A stretch of 64,000 nt of DNA, taken from assembly GCA_045631905.1 (NCBI GenBank), contig JAZQVO010000015.1:24473-88472 (forward strand), read 5' to 3'. A program made the translations under genes and the position numbers. Under the pieces are notes generated by a model. It was not told where the DNA came from and ran no database searches. It was given only the letters and a program-made list of their open reading frames with translations. Shown in pieces: positions 8,459 to 16,090 of this stretch (position 1 is the first letter of the stretch; each line of letters starts with the position of its first letter). The stretch comes from HGM04593 sp045631905 (GTDB lineage: Bacteria > Bacteroidota > Bacteroidia > Bacteroidales > Bacteroidaceae).

Positions 8459-9727
8459 ATGAAAATATTACTTTTAGGTAGCGGTGGTCGTGAGCATGCT
8501 CTTGCATGGAAGATTGCTCAAAGTAAAAAATTGGAGAAACTATTTATTGCTCCCGGCAATGCAGGAACATCGCAGGTGGGCGAGAATGTAAATATCTCGG
8601 TGTGCGATTTTGACGCTATTGCCACTTTTGTGCTCGAAAAAGGTGTGAACATGGTTGTGGTAGGTCCCGAGGACCCGTTGGTTAAAGGTGTATACGACTA
8701 TTTTCAGAATGATGAGAGGCTGAAAAATATTCCCGTGATAGGCCCCACCCGTGCAGCCGCCGAGTTGGAGGGTAGCAAGAGCTTTGCAAAGGATTTTATG
8801 CAACGTCACGGCATACCCACAGCCGCCTATCGTGCCTTCACCGTGGCCGAGAAAGAGGAGGCTTATAAGTTCTTGGAGGGTCTGAAAGCTCCCTATGTGC
8901 TTAAAGCCGACGGCTTGTGTGCCGGTAAGGGTGTGCTCATTCTCTCTTCGCTCGAGGAGGCCAAAAAGAGCCTCGATGAGATGTTCGACGGCATGTTCGG
9001 CTCTTCGTCGGCGACTGTGGTTATAGAGGAGTTCCTCGACGGTATAGAGTGCTCTGTGTTTGTGCTCACCGACGGCAAAAACTATGTTACTCTGCCCGAG
9101 GCAAAGGACTACAAGCGTGTGGGCGAGGGCAATACCGGCCTGAACACCGGCGGTATGGGCTCTATCTCTCCCGTTCCTTTCGCCACCGAGGAGTGGATGA
9201 AAAAGGTCGATGAGCGCATTGTGCGCCCCACAGTAGAGGGGCTTGTTGCCGACGGTTTGCTCTACAAAGGTTTTATCTTCTTCGGTCTCATTAATGTCGA
9301 AGGCGAGCCCATGGTTATAGAGTATAATGTGCGCATGGGCGACCCCGAAACCGAGTCGGTGATGTTGCGTTTAAAGAGCGACATCGTGGAGCTCTTTGAG
9401 ATGGTTGCCGAGGGCACCCTCTCGCAGGCAAAGGTTGAGTTCGACGACAGAACGGCTGTTTGTGTTATGCTTGTGTCGGGCGGTTACCCCGAGGCTTACG
9501 ACAAGGGTTTCGAGATGACAGGCTTTGAGAATGTGAAGGATAGTATTCTTTTCCACGCAGGAACAGCTGTGAAAGATGGCAAGGTGGTAACAGCCGGTGG
9601 TCGTGTTATAGCCGCATGTTCTTATGGTGCCAACCGTGCCGAGGCTCTTGAAAAGTCGTTTGCGGCAGCCAACGCAATAAATTTTGAAAAGAAATATTTC
9701 AGAGGAGATATAGGCTTTGACTTATAA
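8459..9727 (+). CDS. purD: Phosphoribosylamine-glycine ligase (GAR synthetase)
   Basis: The second step of de novo purine synthesis: ATP-dependent ligation of glycine to phosphoribosylamine. The N-terminus MKILLLGSGGREHALAWKI is diagnostic. An ATP-grasp domain follows (YVLKADGLCAGKGV near 145-158, GMGSISPVPF near 232-241, RMGDPETE near 290). The 422 residues match the family. The last 11 bases overlap the next gene, suggesting translational coupling to a membrane protein with no obvious purine role. Confidence 0.97.
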   Translation: MKILLLGSGGREHALAWKIAQSKKLEKLFIAPGNAGTSQVGENVNISVCDFDAIATFVLEKGVNMVVVGPEDPLVKGVYDYFQNDERLKNIPVIGPTRAAAELEGSKSFAKDFMQRHGIPTAAYRAFTVAEKEEAYKFLEGLKAPYVLKADGLCAGKGVLILSSLEEAKKSLDEMFDGMFGSSSATVVIEEFLDGIECSVFVLTDGKNYVTLPEAKDYKRVGEGNTGLNTGGMGSISPVPFATEEWMKKVDERIVRPTVEGLVADGLLYKGFIFFGLINVEGEPMVIEYNVRMGDPETESVMLRLKSDIVELFEMVAEGTLSQAKVEFDDRTAVCVMLVSGGYPEAYDKGFEMTGFENVKDSILFHAGTAVKDGKVVTAGGRVIAACSYGANRAEALEKSFAAANAINFEKKYFRGDIGFDL

Positions 9728-10694
9728 GAATTCTTTACAAGGACGTTTCGTATCTTCCGTTGCCCCGGTATGGGTGATGTTTGTAGCATCACTACTGCTC
9801 TGGGGCATCGGTGCTTTGTGGGGTGTATCATCGTCTACCCCCACGTTCTTGTCGGCTTTGGGTATAAATTTTGCAAGCGATGTTGTTGCCCGCTTGTTCT
9901 CTTTTCTCTCGCTTGTGGCGGTTGCTCTGTTGCTTAACCACCTGTATCTTTTCGAGAGACGCATACACTGGCTCTCGTCGGTGTTTCTGTGGCTCTCGTC
10001 GGTGATGATGTTTGTGCACGTCGATTATCTGTCGTGCTTTTCGTCGTTGTTGCTCATGATGGCTATGTCGCAACTGCTGTCGTGTGTGCACGAGAGCGGG
10101 CAGGAGAGGGCTTTGTTCGGTGCTTTTGCTTTTTTGTCCTTTTCATCGCTCTTTTTGTTACAGTTTGCCTACGTTCTTCCCCTTTTCGTGGCCTATATAT
10201 TTATAGCTCGCATCTCGAACGTGAGGAACGTGCTGTCGGCTTTGCTTGGGGTCGTAACCCCTTATTGGTTGCTTTTTGGGCTTGTTTATGCCTTCCCCTC
10301 GCTGGGTCCTCTTCTTGTGCCTTTGAAAATATGTTATGCGAACATGGTTTCCGGAGCAGGCCTCAGCTTGTCGCCTCTGCTCTATTTGGTGTTGGCTGTG
10401 GAGGGGTTGATATACGTTGTTGCTGTGTGTAACTTTGCAACCTCTTTGTTCCCTGCAAAGCCTCTTTTGCGTCGCAGGTTGTTGTTTATTATTATACTTA
10501 ACATCTACCTGTTTGCCATCTCTTTTTTTGTACCGCAGGATTTTGTTATGCTTTTTGTGTGGCGTTTGCCGGGGGTGGCGCTGTTGGCCTCCTATGCTTT
10601 TGCGATGAAGATAACAAAATTGTCGAACATATATTTTATAACGCTTAATATATTGTGGCTTGCAACGGCCACCTTATGCTTATGGATTGGGTGA
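9717..10694 (+). CDS. Multi-spanning membrane protein of unknown function (possibly DUF6427-like)
   Basis: A 325-residue, very hydrophobic protein with perhaps nine or ten transmembrane helices and almost no soluble domain. It is rich in Leu, Phe, Val and Ser. The arrangement suggests the Bacteroidota family DUF6427, which I recall only loosely; no function is claimed. The start chosen is TTG 9717, inside purD, because a purine-rich AGAGGAGA (9701-9708) lies 8 bases upstream; ATG 9777 would cut into the first helix. Its end overlaps the next membrane-protein gene by 13 bases. Confidence 0.72.
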   Translation: MTYKNSLQGRFVSSVAPVWVMFVASLLLWGIGALWGVSSSTPTFLSALGINFASDVVARLFSFLSLVAVALLLNHLYLFERRIHWLSSVFLWLSSVMMFVHVDYLSCFSSLLLMMAMSQLLSCVHESGQERALFGAFAFLSFSSLFLLQFAYVLPLFVAYIFIARISNVRNVLSALLGVVTPYWLLFGLVYAFPSLGPLLVPLKICYANMVSGAGLSLSPLLYLVLAVEGLIYVVAVCNFATSLFPAKPLLRRRLLFIIILNIYLFAISFFVPQDFVMLFVWRLPGVALLASYAFAMKITKLSNIYFITLNILWLATATLCLWIG

Positions 10695-11149
10695 TTAATA
10701 TTTTTTCGGAATATGGTTATTGGGGCATGGGATTCTTGGCTTTTCTGTCGGGTTCCATCGTGCCCATCACAAGCGAGGTGTTGCTTGTGTTCTTCTTGGG
10801 AATAGGGCTCAGCCCTGTTTATTTAACTCTTGTGGCTACGTTGGGAAATACTCTTGGTGGCTTTTGTTGCTATCTCATGGGTATGATGGCCGACAAGGAT
10901 AAGGTGTTTAAGATGTTTAAAATAACTCCTCGTCGCATGCAACGTGCCGACAAAATTATTCAAAAGTATGGTTATTGGGCGGCGCTCATCTCCTTTGTGC
11001 CTGTGCTTGGTGAGACTTTGCTGGTGTTGCTTGGCGTGATGCGTGTGTCGTGGTGGAAGATGGCTCTTGTTATGGCTGTCGGTAAGTTGGTGCGCTATGC
11101 TTTTATAACGTTGTCGTATACGAGTATAGCGCAGTTAATGGGCGAGTAG
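10682..11149 (+). CDS. Small VTT/DedA-superfamily membrane protein (YqaA-like)
   Basis: A protein of about 155 residues with four or five membrane segments. The pattern fits the SNARE-associated/VTT fold: FLSGSIVPITSEVLLVFFLG near the start, then ATLGNTLGGFCCYLMG, and FVPVLGETLLVLLGVMRV in the second half. VTT proteins act as lipid scramblases or in undecaprenyl-phosphate recycling; small YqaA-type members are uncharacterised. The start is ATG 10682 or ATG 10676 (two residues longer). Either lies inside the previous gene, so the two are coupled. Only 17 bases separate it from the convergent radical SAM gene, with no clear hairpin. Confidence 0.85.
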   Translation: MDWVINIFSEYGYWGMGFLAFLSGSIVPITSEVLLVFFLGIGLSPVYLTLVATLGNTLGGFCCYLMGMMADKDKVFKMFKITPRRMQRADKIIQKYGYWAALISFVPVLGETLLVLLGVMRVSWWKMALVMAVGKLVRYAFITLSYTSIAQLMGE

Positions 11150-11166
11150 TTGCAAGGTGTTTTAAT

Positions 11167-11943
11167 CTAGTAAGAGGCGCTTGCTTTAATACCCTCCTTG
11201 TGTAATAGCTCCACAATGTGGTCGAGCTCTTCGTGCGTGGCTTTTAACAGCCCTTCGGTGGGTGTTTCGCGGTCTATCGTGTATATCATAACCTCGCGTG
11301 GGGCTATCTTTTTTACTGCCTCAATCCATGGTAGCACGTAGCTGTCGCCGGTGTTGTCGAGGTTTTTACCTTCGACTACGCCTTTCAAGAACATTGTCTG
11401 AATTACGGCTTTTCCTTCAAAGGCCTTCATTCTTTCTATAATTTTTTCAATATCATATGCTCCCGTCGGGCGGTCTACTGTGGCAATATACTCTTTGTCT
11501 ATGGTGTCTAGTTTTAGAATATTGTTGTCCACAAGCTTCAGGGCTTCGAACACTTTGTCGCGTGTTATGAGTGTGGCGTTGGTGAGCACGCTTACCTTTG
11601 CGTCGGGGCACAAACGGTTGCGAATAGCTATGGTGTCCGATATTATTTCGTGAAAATGTGGGTGTATGGTGGGCTCGCCGTTTCCTGCAAATGTTAGTAC
11701 GTCGGGTGTTGTTCCTTCGTTCTTCATCTCTGTGAGTTTGTTTTCCAGGGCCTCGGCCACCTCTTGTCGTGTGGGTAGGGGTTGGTGGCTGCGACGTTCT
11801 GCGTTAAGGCCACACTCGCAATAGAGACAGTCGAAGGTGCACACTTTGCCGTCGCTTGGTAACAGGTTGATACCGAGCGAGATGCCGAGACGTCGGCTCT
11901 TGATTGGGCCGAATATGGGTGAGGGGAATATTATTGTAGCCAT
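11167..11943 (-). CDS. Radical SAM protein (COG0731-type Fe-S oxidoreductase)
   Basis: A 258-residue radical SAM enzyme. The [4Fe-4S] motif CxxxCxxC is at Cys35, Cys39 and Cys42 (VCTFDCLYCECG). A GNGEPT motif near residue 91 provides the usual GGEP-like SAM-binding element. The N-terminal FGPIKSRRLGISLGINLLP is characteristic of COG0731, a family related to wyosine-synthesis TYW1 but lacking its flavodoxin part. The substrate in bacteria is unknown. It is monocistronic and reads toward the VTT gene, diverging from the glycosyltransferase block. Confidence 0.85.
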   Translation of the reverse strand: MATIIFPSPIFGPIKSRRLGISLGINLLPSDGKVCTFDCLYCECGLNAERRSHQPLPTRQEVAEALENKLTEMKNEGTTPDVLTFAGNGEPTIHPHFHEIISDTIAIRNRLCPDAKVSVLTNATLITRDKVFEALKLVDNNILKLDTIDKEYIATVDRPTGAYDIEKIIERMKAFEGKAVIQTMFLKGVVEGKNLDNTGDSYVLPWIEAVKKIAPREVMIYTIDRETPTEGLLKATHEELDHIVELLHKEGIKASASY

Positions 11944-11965
11944 AATTTTGCTTTTTAATGTGCTG

Positions 11966-11973
11966 CAAAGGTA
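11966..11973 (-). promoter_or_regulatory. Candidate -7 element of the radical SAM gene
   Basis: On the minus strand TACCTTTG (11973-11966) matches TAnnTTTG, 22 bases before the start codon. No TTTG is found at the -33 position. Confidence 0.45.
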
Positions 11974-12085
11974 ATTATATTTTTTATTTTCTTTCCTCTG
12001 TTATAATGTTTCTTGTTTGTGTGTTGTTTGTTGTTGCCGGTAAATATCTTCTCATAACTTTTGCTGGTGAATAGTAAAAATCAGA

Positions 12086-12126
12086 GTAAACTTCATGTTT
12101 CTCGCTCGTTTGTGATTATATTTGTA
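12086..12126 (+). promoter_or_regulatory. Promoter segment of the first GT4 gene; copy A of a repeated 41-bp motif
   Basis: TATATTTG (12117-12124) is a -7 element, 20 bases before the start codon. The whole 41-bp segment, starting GTAAACTT, is 36/41 identical to 14398-14438 in front of the LPS-kinase gene. No standard TTTG lies at the -33 position; the conserved upstream block (ATGTTTCTCGC) takes that place. Confidence 0.7.
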
Positions 12127-12144
12127 AAATAAAGTGATGGAAAT

Positions 12145-13287
12145 ATGAAAATTGGTTTCGACGGTAAGCGTGCAGCGCAGAATTTTACGGGGTTGGGTAA
12201 TTACAGCCGATATGCGTTGGAGGCATTATTGGCCGGTTATCCGGCCGAGGAATATAGTGTGTATATTCCCAAAGATGTCGATAATGCGAAGTTCGATGCA
12301 ATATTAACAGCATCGCGCGGGGCGATGAAAAAAATACTGCCAGCAGGGTGGTGGAGCAAGAAACTAAAATCGTTGTGGCGTGTGTGGGGTGTTACCGACG
12401 ACCTTTGTCGCGATGGCGTGGAGCTCTATCACGGGTTGAGCAACGAACTGCCGTTGAATATTCGCAAGGCGTGGCCACAGGTAAAAAGCGTGGTTACGAT
12501 ACACGACCTTATCTTCCTTAAATGCCCCTCGTGCTATCCTGTCGTCGATCGCAATATATACGACTATAAGTTCCGCAAGGCGTGTGTAAATGCCGACCAT
12601 GTGATTGCGGTGAGCGAGTGCACAAAGCGCGATATTGTGCAGGAATATGGTATTGCACCCGAAAAAATTTCGGTCATATATCAAGGGTGCGACCCTCTTT
12701 TTGCAGTTACTGCTACCGCAGAACGCAAAGCCGAGATTCGTGCAAAGTACTCTTTACCGAGCAAGTTTATTGTATCGGTTGGTACCATAGAGGAGCGTAA
12801 AAACTTGTTGTCGGTGGTGAAGGCTCTTTCGTTGTTGCCTGCCGATGTGCATCTTGTTGCTGTTGGTCGTCGCACCAAATATACCTCGCTTGTAGACGAT
12901 TATGTGCGCGAGAATAATTTGCAGGAGAGGGTGCACCTGTTGCATGGTGTTCCTTATATCGACCTGCCTGTGATATATCAGTGTGCCGACGTTTTTGCCT
13001 ATATGTCTATTTATGAGGGCTTTGGTATTCCCTTGCTCGAGGCTCTTAACTCCCGTGTGCCTGTTGTGGCTGCTACGGGCTCGTGTCTCGAGGAGGCCGG
13101 TGGTCCGGGTTCAAAGTACACCGCTCCTTACGATGTCGAGGCGATAGCCGCTGCTGTTAAAGAGTGTTTTGTGCCCGAGGTGCGCAATAAAATGGTGGAA
13201 AAGGGCATAGAGTGGGCGCAGAACTTTACTCAGGAGCGTTTTGCTCGCGAAACTATGGAGTGTTACAAGATGGTGCTGGGAAAATAA
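12145..13287 (+). CDS. Glycosyltransferase family 4 (GT-B fold)
   Basis: A 380-residue retaining glycosyltransferase. The N-terminal acceptor half begins MKIGFDGKRAAQNFTGLGNYSRYA, a glycine-rich loop typical of mannosyl- and rhamnosyl-transferases. The C-terminal donor half has the family's E-x7-E motif in EGFGIPLLEALNSRVPV near residue 290. The VSVGTIEERKNL segment near 212 is also typical. Donor and acceptor cannot be read from the sequence; GDP-mannose is plausible given the manC-like gene in this window. It is followed by another GT4 gene 12 bases later and so starts a glycan operon. Confidence 0.88.
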   Translation: MKIGFDGKRAAQNFTGLGNYSRYALEALLAGYPAEEYSVYIPKDVDNAKFDAILTASRGAMKKILPAGWWSKKLKSLWRVWGVTDDLCRDGVELYHGLSNELPLNIRKAWPQVKSVVTIHDLIFLKCPSCYPVVDRNIYDYKFRKACVNADHVIAVSECTKRDIVQEYGIAPEKISVIYQGCDPLFAVTATAERKAEIRAKYSLPSKFIVSVGTIEERKNLLSVVKALSLLPADVHLVAVGRRTKYTSLVDDYVRENNLQERVHLLHGVPYIDLPVIYQCADVFAYMSIYEGFGIPLLEALNSRVPVVAATGSCLEEAGGPGSKYTAPYDVEAIAAAVKECFVPEVRNKMVEKGIEWAQNFTQERFARETMECYKMVLGK

Positions 13288-13299
13288 CCTGTTTTAGAT

Positions 13300-14391
13300 A
13301 TGGCATGTGTTAATAAATTATTACATATTTTTGCCTCAAAATCGTGGGGTGGTGGCGAGCAGTATGTGTACGATCTTGCCATGCGACAAAAGAGCGAGGG
13401 GTGTGAGGTTGTTGTCGTGTCGCGTAACTCACAGGCTGTTTTGTCGAAAATAAAGGATAAAGGCTTTGTTATTTATAAGCTCTCTTTGTCGGGCTTGTTT
13501 GACATAGTCTCAATATTGAGGCTTGCGCTGGTGATGCGTAAAGAGCGCCCCGATATTGTGCATGCCCACCATTTTAAAGATGCTTTTCAAGCGGTTCTTG
13601 CACGTCTGTTTGCCGGGGTATCTTGTCGTGTGGTTTGTACTCGGCACATTGTAAAGCGTGGCAAGAGCAATATTCTTTATAATTGGCTTTACTCCAAGCT
13701 CGACAAAATTGTTTTTGTGTCACACCTTGCAAAAGATGCCTTTTTGTGGGGTGGTGTCTCGGTCGATCATAAAAAGATATATACAATACATAGTGGTATA
13801 ACGCCCTGTCTCTCTTCTTCGCCTGTCGATTTAAGAAAAGAGTATAATATCTCCGATGGTGATTTATTATTATTGTATAGTGGTAGAATAGTGGAGGAGA
13901 AGGGGTGTCATGTTTTGTTTGAAGCCTGTTCTCAAATAGCCGATAGGCCTTTTGTCTTGTTCATGGCGGGTAGCTTTGCTTCGGAGGAGTATAAAAAGAG
14001 GCTCGAAGATATAGTTGTAAATAGTAGTATTGCCAAAAGGATTATATATCTTGGTTTTGTCGATAATGTAAGGGCTCTTCTTCCGCAGGTTGATATATGT
14101 GTAATACCCACTATCGCGCCCGAGGCTTTTGGTTTGTCGGTTGCCGAAGCGATGATTGCCGGTTGTGCTGTTGTTACAACCGATAACGGGGCTCAAAAGG
14201 AGTTTCTTGATAATCGTGTAAATGGTATTCTTGTGCCTCCCTCCGACTCGAAGGCTCTTGCCGCCGCTCTTTCCTTGCTTATCGACGACGATGATACAAG
14301 GAGAAGCATAGGCGAGAAGGCAAGAGGTGTTGCAACGCTGTTGTCGTACGAAAAATTCTATTCTTCGTATAAAGAGGTTTACGAACAATAA
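13300..14391 (+). CDS. Glycosyltransferase family 4
   Basis: A 363-residue GT-B glycosyltransferase. The N-terminal motif SKSWGGGEQYVYDLA (near residue 11) binds the acceptor/phosphate region, and LLYSGRIVEEKG marks the start of the donor domain near 189. The E-x7-E motif is in APEAFGLSVAEAMIAG near 273. It is most similar in layout to LPS-core or O-antigen GT4 enzymes. It overlaps nothing and follows the first GT4 by 12 bases. A gap of 92 bases with its own promoter separates it from the kinase gene. The sugar transferred is unknown. Confidence 0.87.
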   Translation: MACVNKLLHIFASKSWGGGEQYVYDLAMRQKSEGCEVVVVSRNSQAVLSKIKDKGFVIYKLSLSGLFDIVSILRLALVMRKERPDIVHAHHFKDAFQAVLARLFAGVSCRVVCTRHIVKRGKSNILYNWLYSKLDKIVFVSHLAKDAFLWGGVSVDHKKIYTIHSGITPCLSSSPVDLRKEYNISDGDLLLLYSGRIVEEKGCHVLFEACSQIADRPFVLFMAGSFASEEYKKRLEDIVVNSSIAKRIIYLGFVDNVRALLPQVDICVIPTIAPEAFGLSVAEAMIAGCAVVTTDNGAQKEFLDNRVNGILVPPSDSKALAAALSLLIDDDDTRRSIGEKARGVATLLSYEKFYSSYKEVYEQ

Positions 14392-14397
14392 TTTAAA

Positions 14398-14438
14398 GTA
14401 AACTTTATGTTTCTCGCCTGTTTGTGCTTATCTTTGTA
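14398..14438 (+). promoter_or_regulatory. Promoter segment of the LPS-kinase gene; copy B of a repeated 41-bp motif
   Basis: TATCTTTG (14429-14436) is a consensus -7 element. With five mismatches in 41, the segment repeats 12086-12126. The start codon is 47 bases after the -7 element, against 20 in copy A. Confidence 0.7.
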
Positions 14439-14483
14439 TATTGATACAACCTTTGAGGCGGTTTTTGCAATAAAAGATAATAT

Positions 14484-15236
14484 ATGAATATAGTTATATC
14501 ACCAAAATATGAGCATCTGCAAGGCTGGTTGTCGAACATAGCTACGCACATGGTATCTGCCGGCAGTATAGTTCTTCACAACGGTCGCAACAAGGTTGTG
14601 CTGTGTGAATCTCCCGATGGCGAAAAGGTTGTGATTAAAAGGTATAAGAGGCACGATATAATAAAAAAAATCGCTTATACATTCTTTAAAAACAACAAGG
14701 CAAAGAGTGCCTATGAAAACGCTGTCGAGTTAAGAAAAAGGGGTTTTGAAACGCCACGCGAAGTTGCATATATCGAGGAAAGAGCCCATGGGTTGGTAGA
14801 ACAGGTCTATTTTATCTCTGCTTATACGGGTAACGGCCCAATCTCGGAACAACTATCCTTTGACAAGGAGCTTGCAACGCAATATGCTCTTTATGTGGCC
14901 TCCCTTCACTCCAAGGGTATTTTGCATGTGGACCTTAACTCGACAAATGTGCTGTTTGCCAAGGATAGCAAAGGTTACAACTTCGAACTTATCGATATTA
15001 ACAGAATGAAGTTTTACGATAATGATGTGCCAAAAACCGAGTGTATGGAAAATCTTACTCTCTTTTGGCACTTCGACGAGGTGTACAAGCATGTGTTGGA
15101 GGTGTACGCGGCAGCAAGGGGTTGGAACGAGAAGGAAACAGAAACTGCCATACTCATAAAGCAACGTCACGATAAAAGGTGGATAAGAAAAAAAAGAATT
15201 TCGAGGTTCTTCGGGCGTCTCTTTGGCAAGCGATGA
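14484..15236 (+). CDS. Lipopolysaccharide kinase-like protein (Kdo/heptose kinase, InaA/KdkA type)
   Basis: A 250-residue protein with the small kinase fold of LPS core kinases. An ATP-binding Lys is seen in VVIKRYK near residue 50. The catalytic loop is HVDLNSTNVL near 147 (HxDxxxxN). The metal-binding Asp is in ELIDINRMKF near 170. The C-terminus is strongly basic (RKKRISRFFGRLFGKR), suggesting contact with the inner membrane. Such enzymes phosphorylate Kdo or heptose of the inner core. Bacteroidetes LPS often has a single phosphorylated Kdo, so a Kdo kinase role is likely but inferred. It is followed by a GT2 gene after 33 bases. Confidence 0.82.
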   Translation: MNIVISPKYEHLQGWLSNIATHMVSAGSIVLHNGRNKVVLCESPDGEKVVIKRYKRHDIIKKIAYTFFKNNKAKSAYENAVELRKRGFETPREVAYIEERAHGLVEQVYFISAYTGNGPISEQLSFDKELATQYALYVASLHSKGILHVDLNSTNVLFAKDSKGYNFELIDINRMKFYDNDVPKTECMENLTLFWHFDEVYKHVLEVYAAARGWNEKETETAILIKQRHDKRWIRKKRISRFFGRLFGKR

Positions 15237-15269
15237 ACCAAGGTATTATAAATAATAAAAATTACAGCC

Positions 15270-16028
15270 ATGGCTATCTCAGTAGTTATAAACACATATA
15301 ATGCCTCGAAACACCTTGCCGAGGTGTTAGAAACCGTGAAAGGGTTCGATGAGGTGCTTGTTTGCGACATGGAGAGCACCGACAACACCGTGGCAATTGC
15401 CGAAAGCTTCGGGTGCCGTGTTGTGACCTTTCCCAAGGAGAATCATAAAAGTGCTGAGCCTGCCCGTACATTTGCCATACAGTCGGCCGTGAGCGAGTGG
15501 GTGTTGGTGGTCGATGCCGACGAGCTTGTCACACCCGAATTAAAGGAGTATCTCTATAAAATTACAGAGCAGGAGGCTCCCTCGGCCGGGTACTACATAC
15601 ACAGGCAGAACCGTTTCTTTGGTACATATTTTCGTGATTGGAGCCACGACTATCAACTTCGCTTCTTTAAGCGCGAGGGTACTGTGTGGCCGCCATATGT
15701 TCACACTTTCCCCATTGTGCAAGGAAAGACCGAACGTATCCCCGCCGATTATATGTTCTTGCATCTTGCCGACGAGACAACGAGCGAGTGGGTTACCAAA
15801 ATGAATAAATATACCGACAACGAGGTGGATAAAAAGGCTTCTCGCAATTATGGTGTTGTGGCTCTGCTGTGGCGTCCGTTCTGGAGATTTTTCAGGGCAT
15901 ATATATTGCAAGGCGGGTTTGTTATGGGCAAGCGCGGTCTTATAAGCGCAATGCTCTCTGCCACATACCAGCTTATGGTTGTTTCAAAGATAATGGAACA
16001 GCGTTTGAGAAAGGAGATTAAAAAGTGA
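15270..16028 (+). CDS. Glycosyltransferase family 2 (LPS core type)
   Basis: A 252-residue GT-A enzyme similar to the WaaE/KdtX group of inner-core beta-glycosyltransferases. The N-terminus (SVVINTYNASKHLAEVLETV) is followed by CDMESTDNT. A DxD-type metal/nucleotide motif is in VVDADE near residue 80. A WSHDYQLRFFKR segment lies near 127. In other bacteria WaaE adds glucose to the first heptose; the acceptor here is unknown. It lies 33 bases after the kinase gene, supporting joint action on the LPS inner core, and ends at a perfect bidirectional terminator. Confidence 0.87.
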   Translation: MAISVVINTYNASKHLAEVLETVKGFDEVLVCDMESTDNTVAIAESFGCRVVTFPKENHKSAEPARTFAIQSAVSEWVLVVDADELVTPELKEYLYKITEQEAPSAGYYIHRQNRFFGTYFRDWSHDYQLRFFKREGTVWPPYVHTFPIVQGKTERIPADYMFLHLADETTSEWVTKMNKYTDNEVDKKASRNYGVVALLWRPFWRFFRAYILQGGFVMGKRGLISAMLSATYQLMVVSKIMEQRLRKEIKK

Positions 16029-16041
16029 GTTTCATCTTATA

Positions 16042-16090
16042 CTATTAATCAAACAGCCGACCTTGCAAAGGTCGGCTGTTTGATTAATAG
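16042..16090. terminator. Perfect bidirectional terminator (23-bp stem)
   Basis: Bases 16042-16064 are the exact reverse complement of 16068-16090, with a 3-base loop. It separates the GT2 gene (plus) from the phosphoethanolamine transferase gene (minus), whose stop codon (16084-16086) lies in the right arm. Confidence 0.92.
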
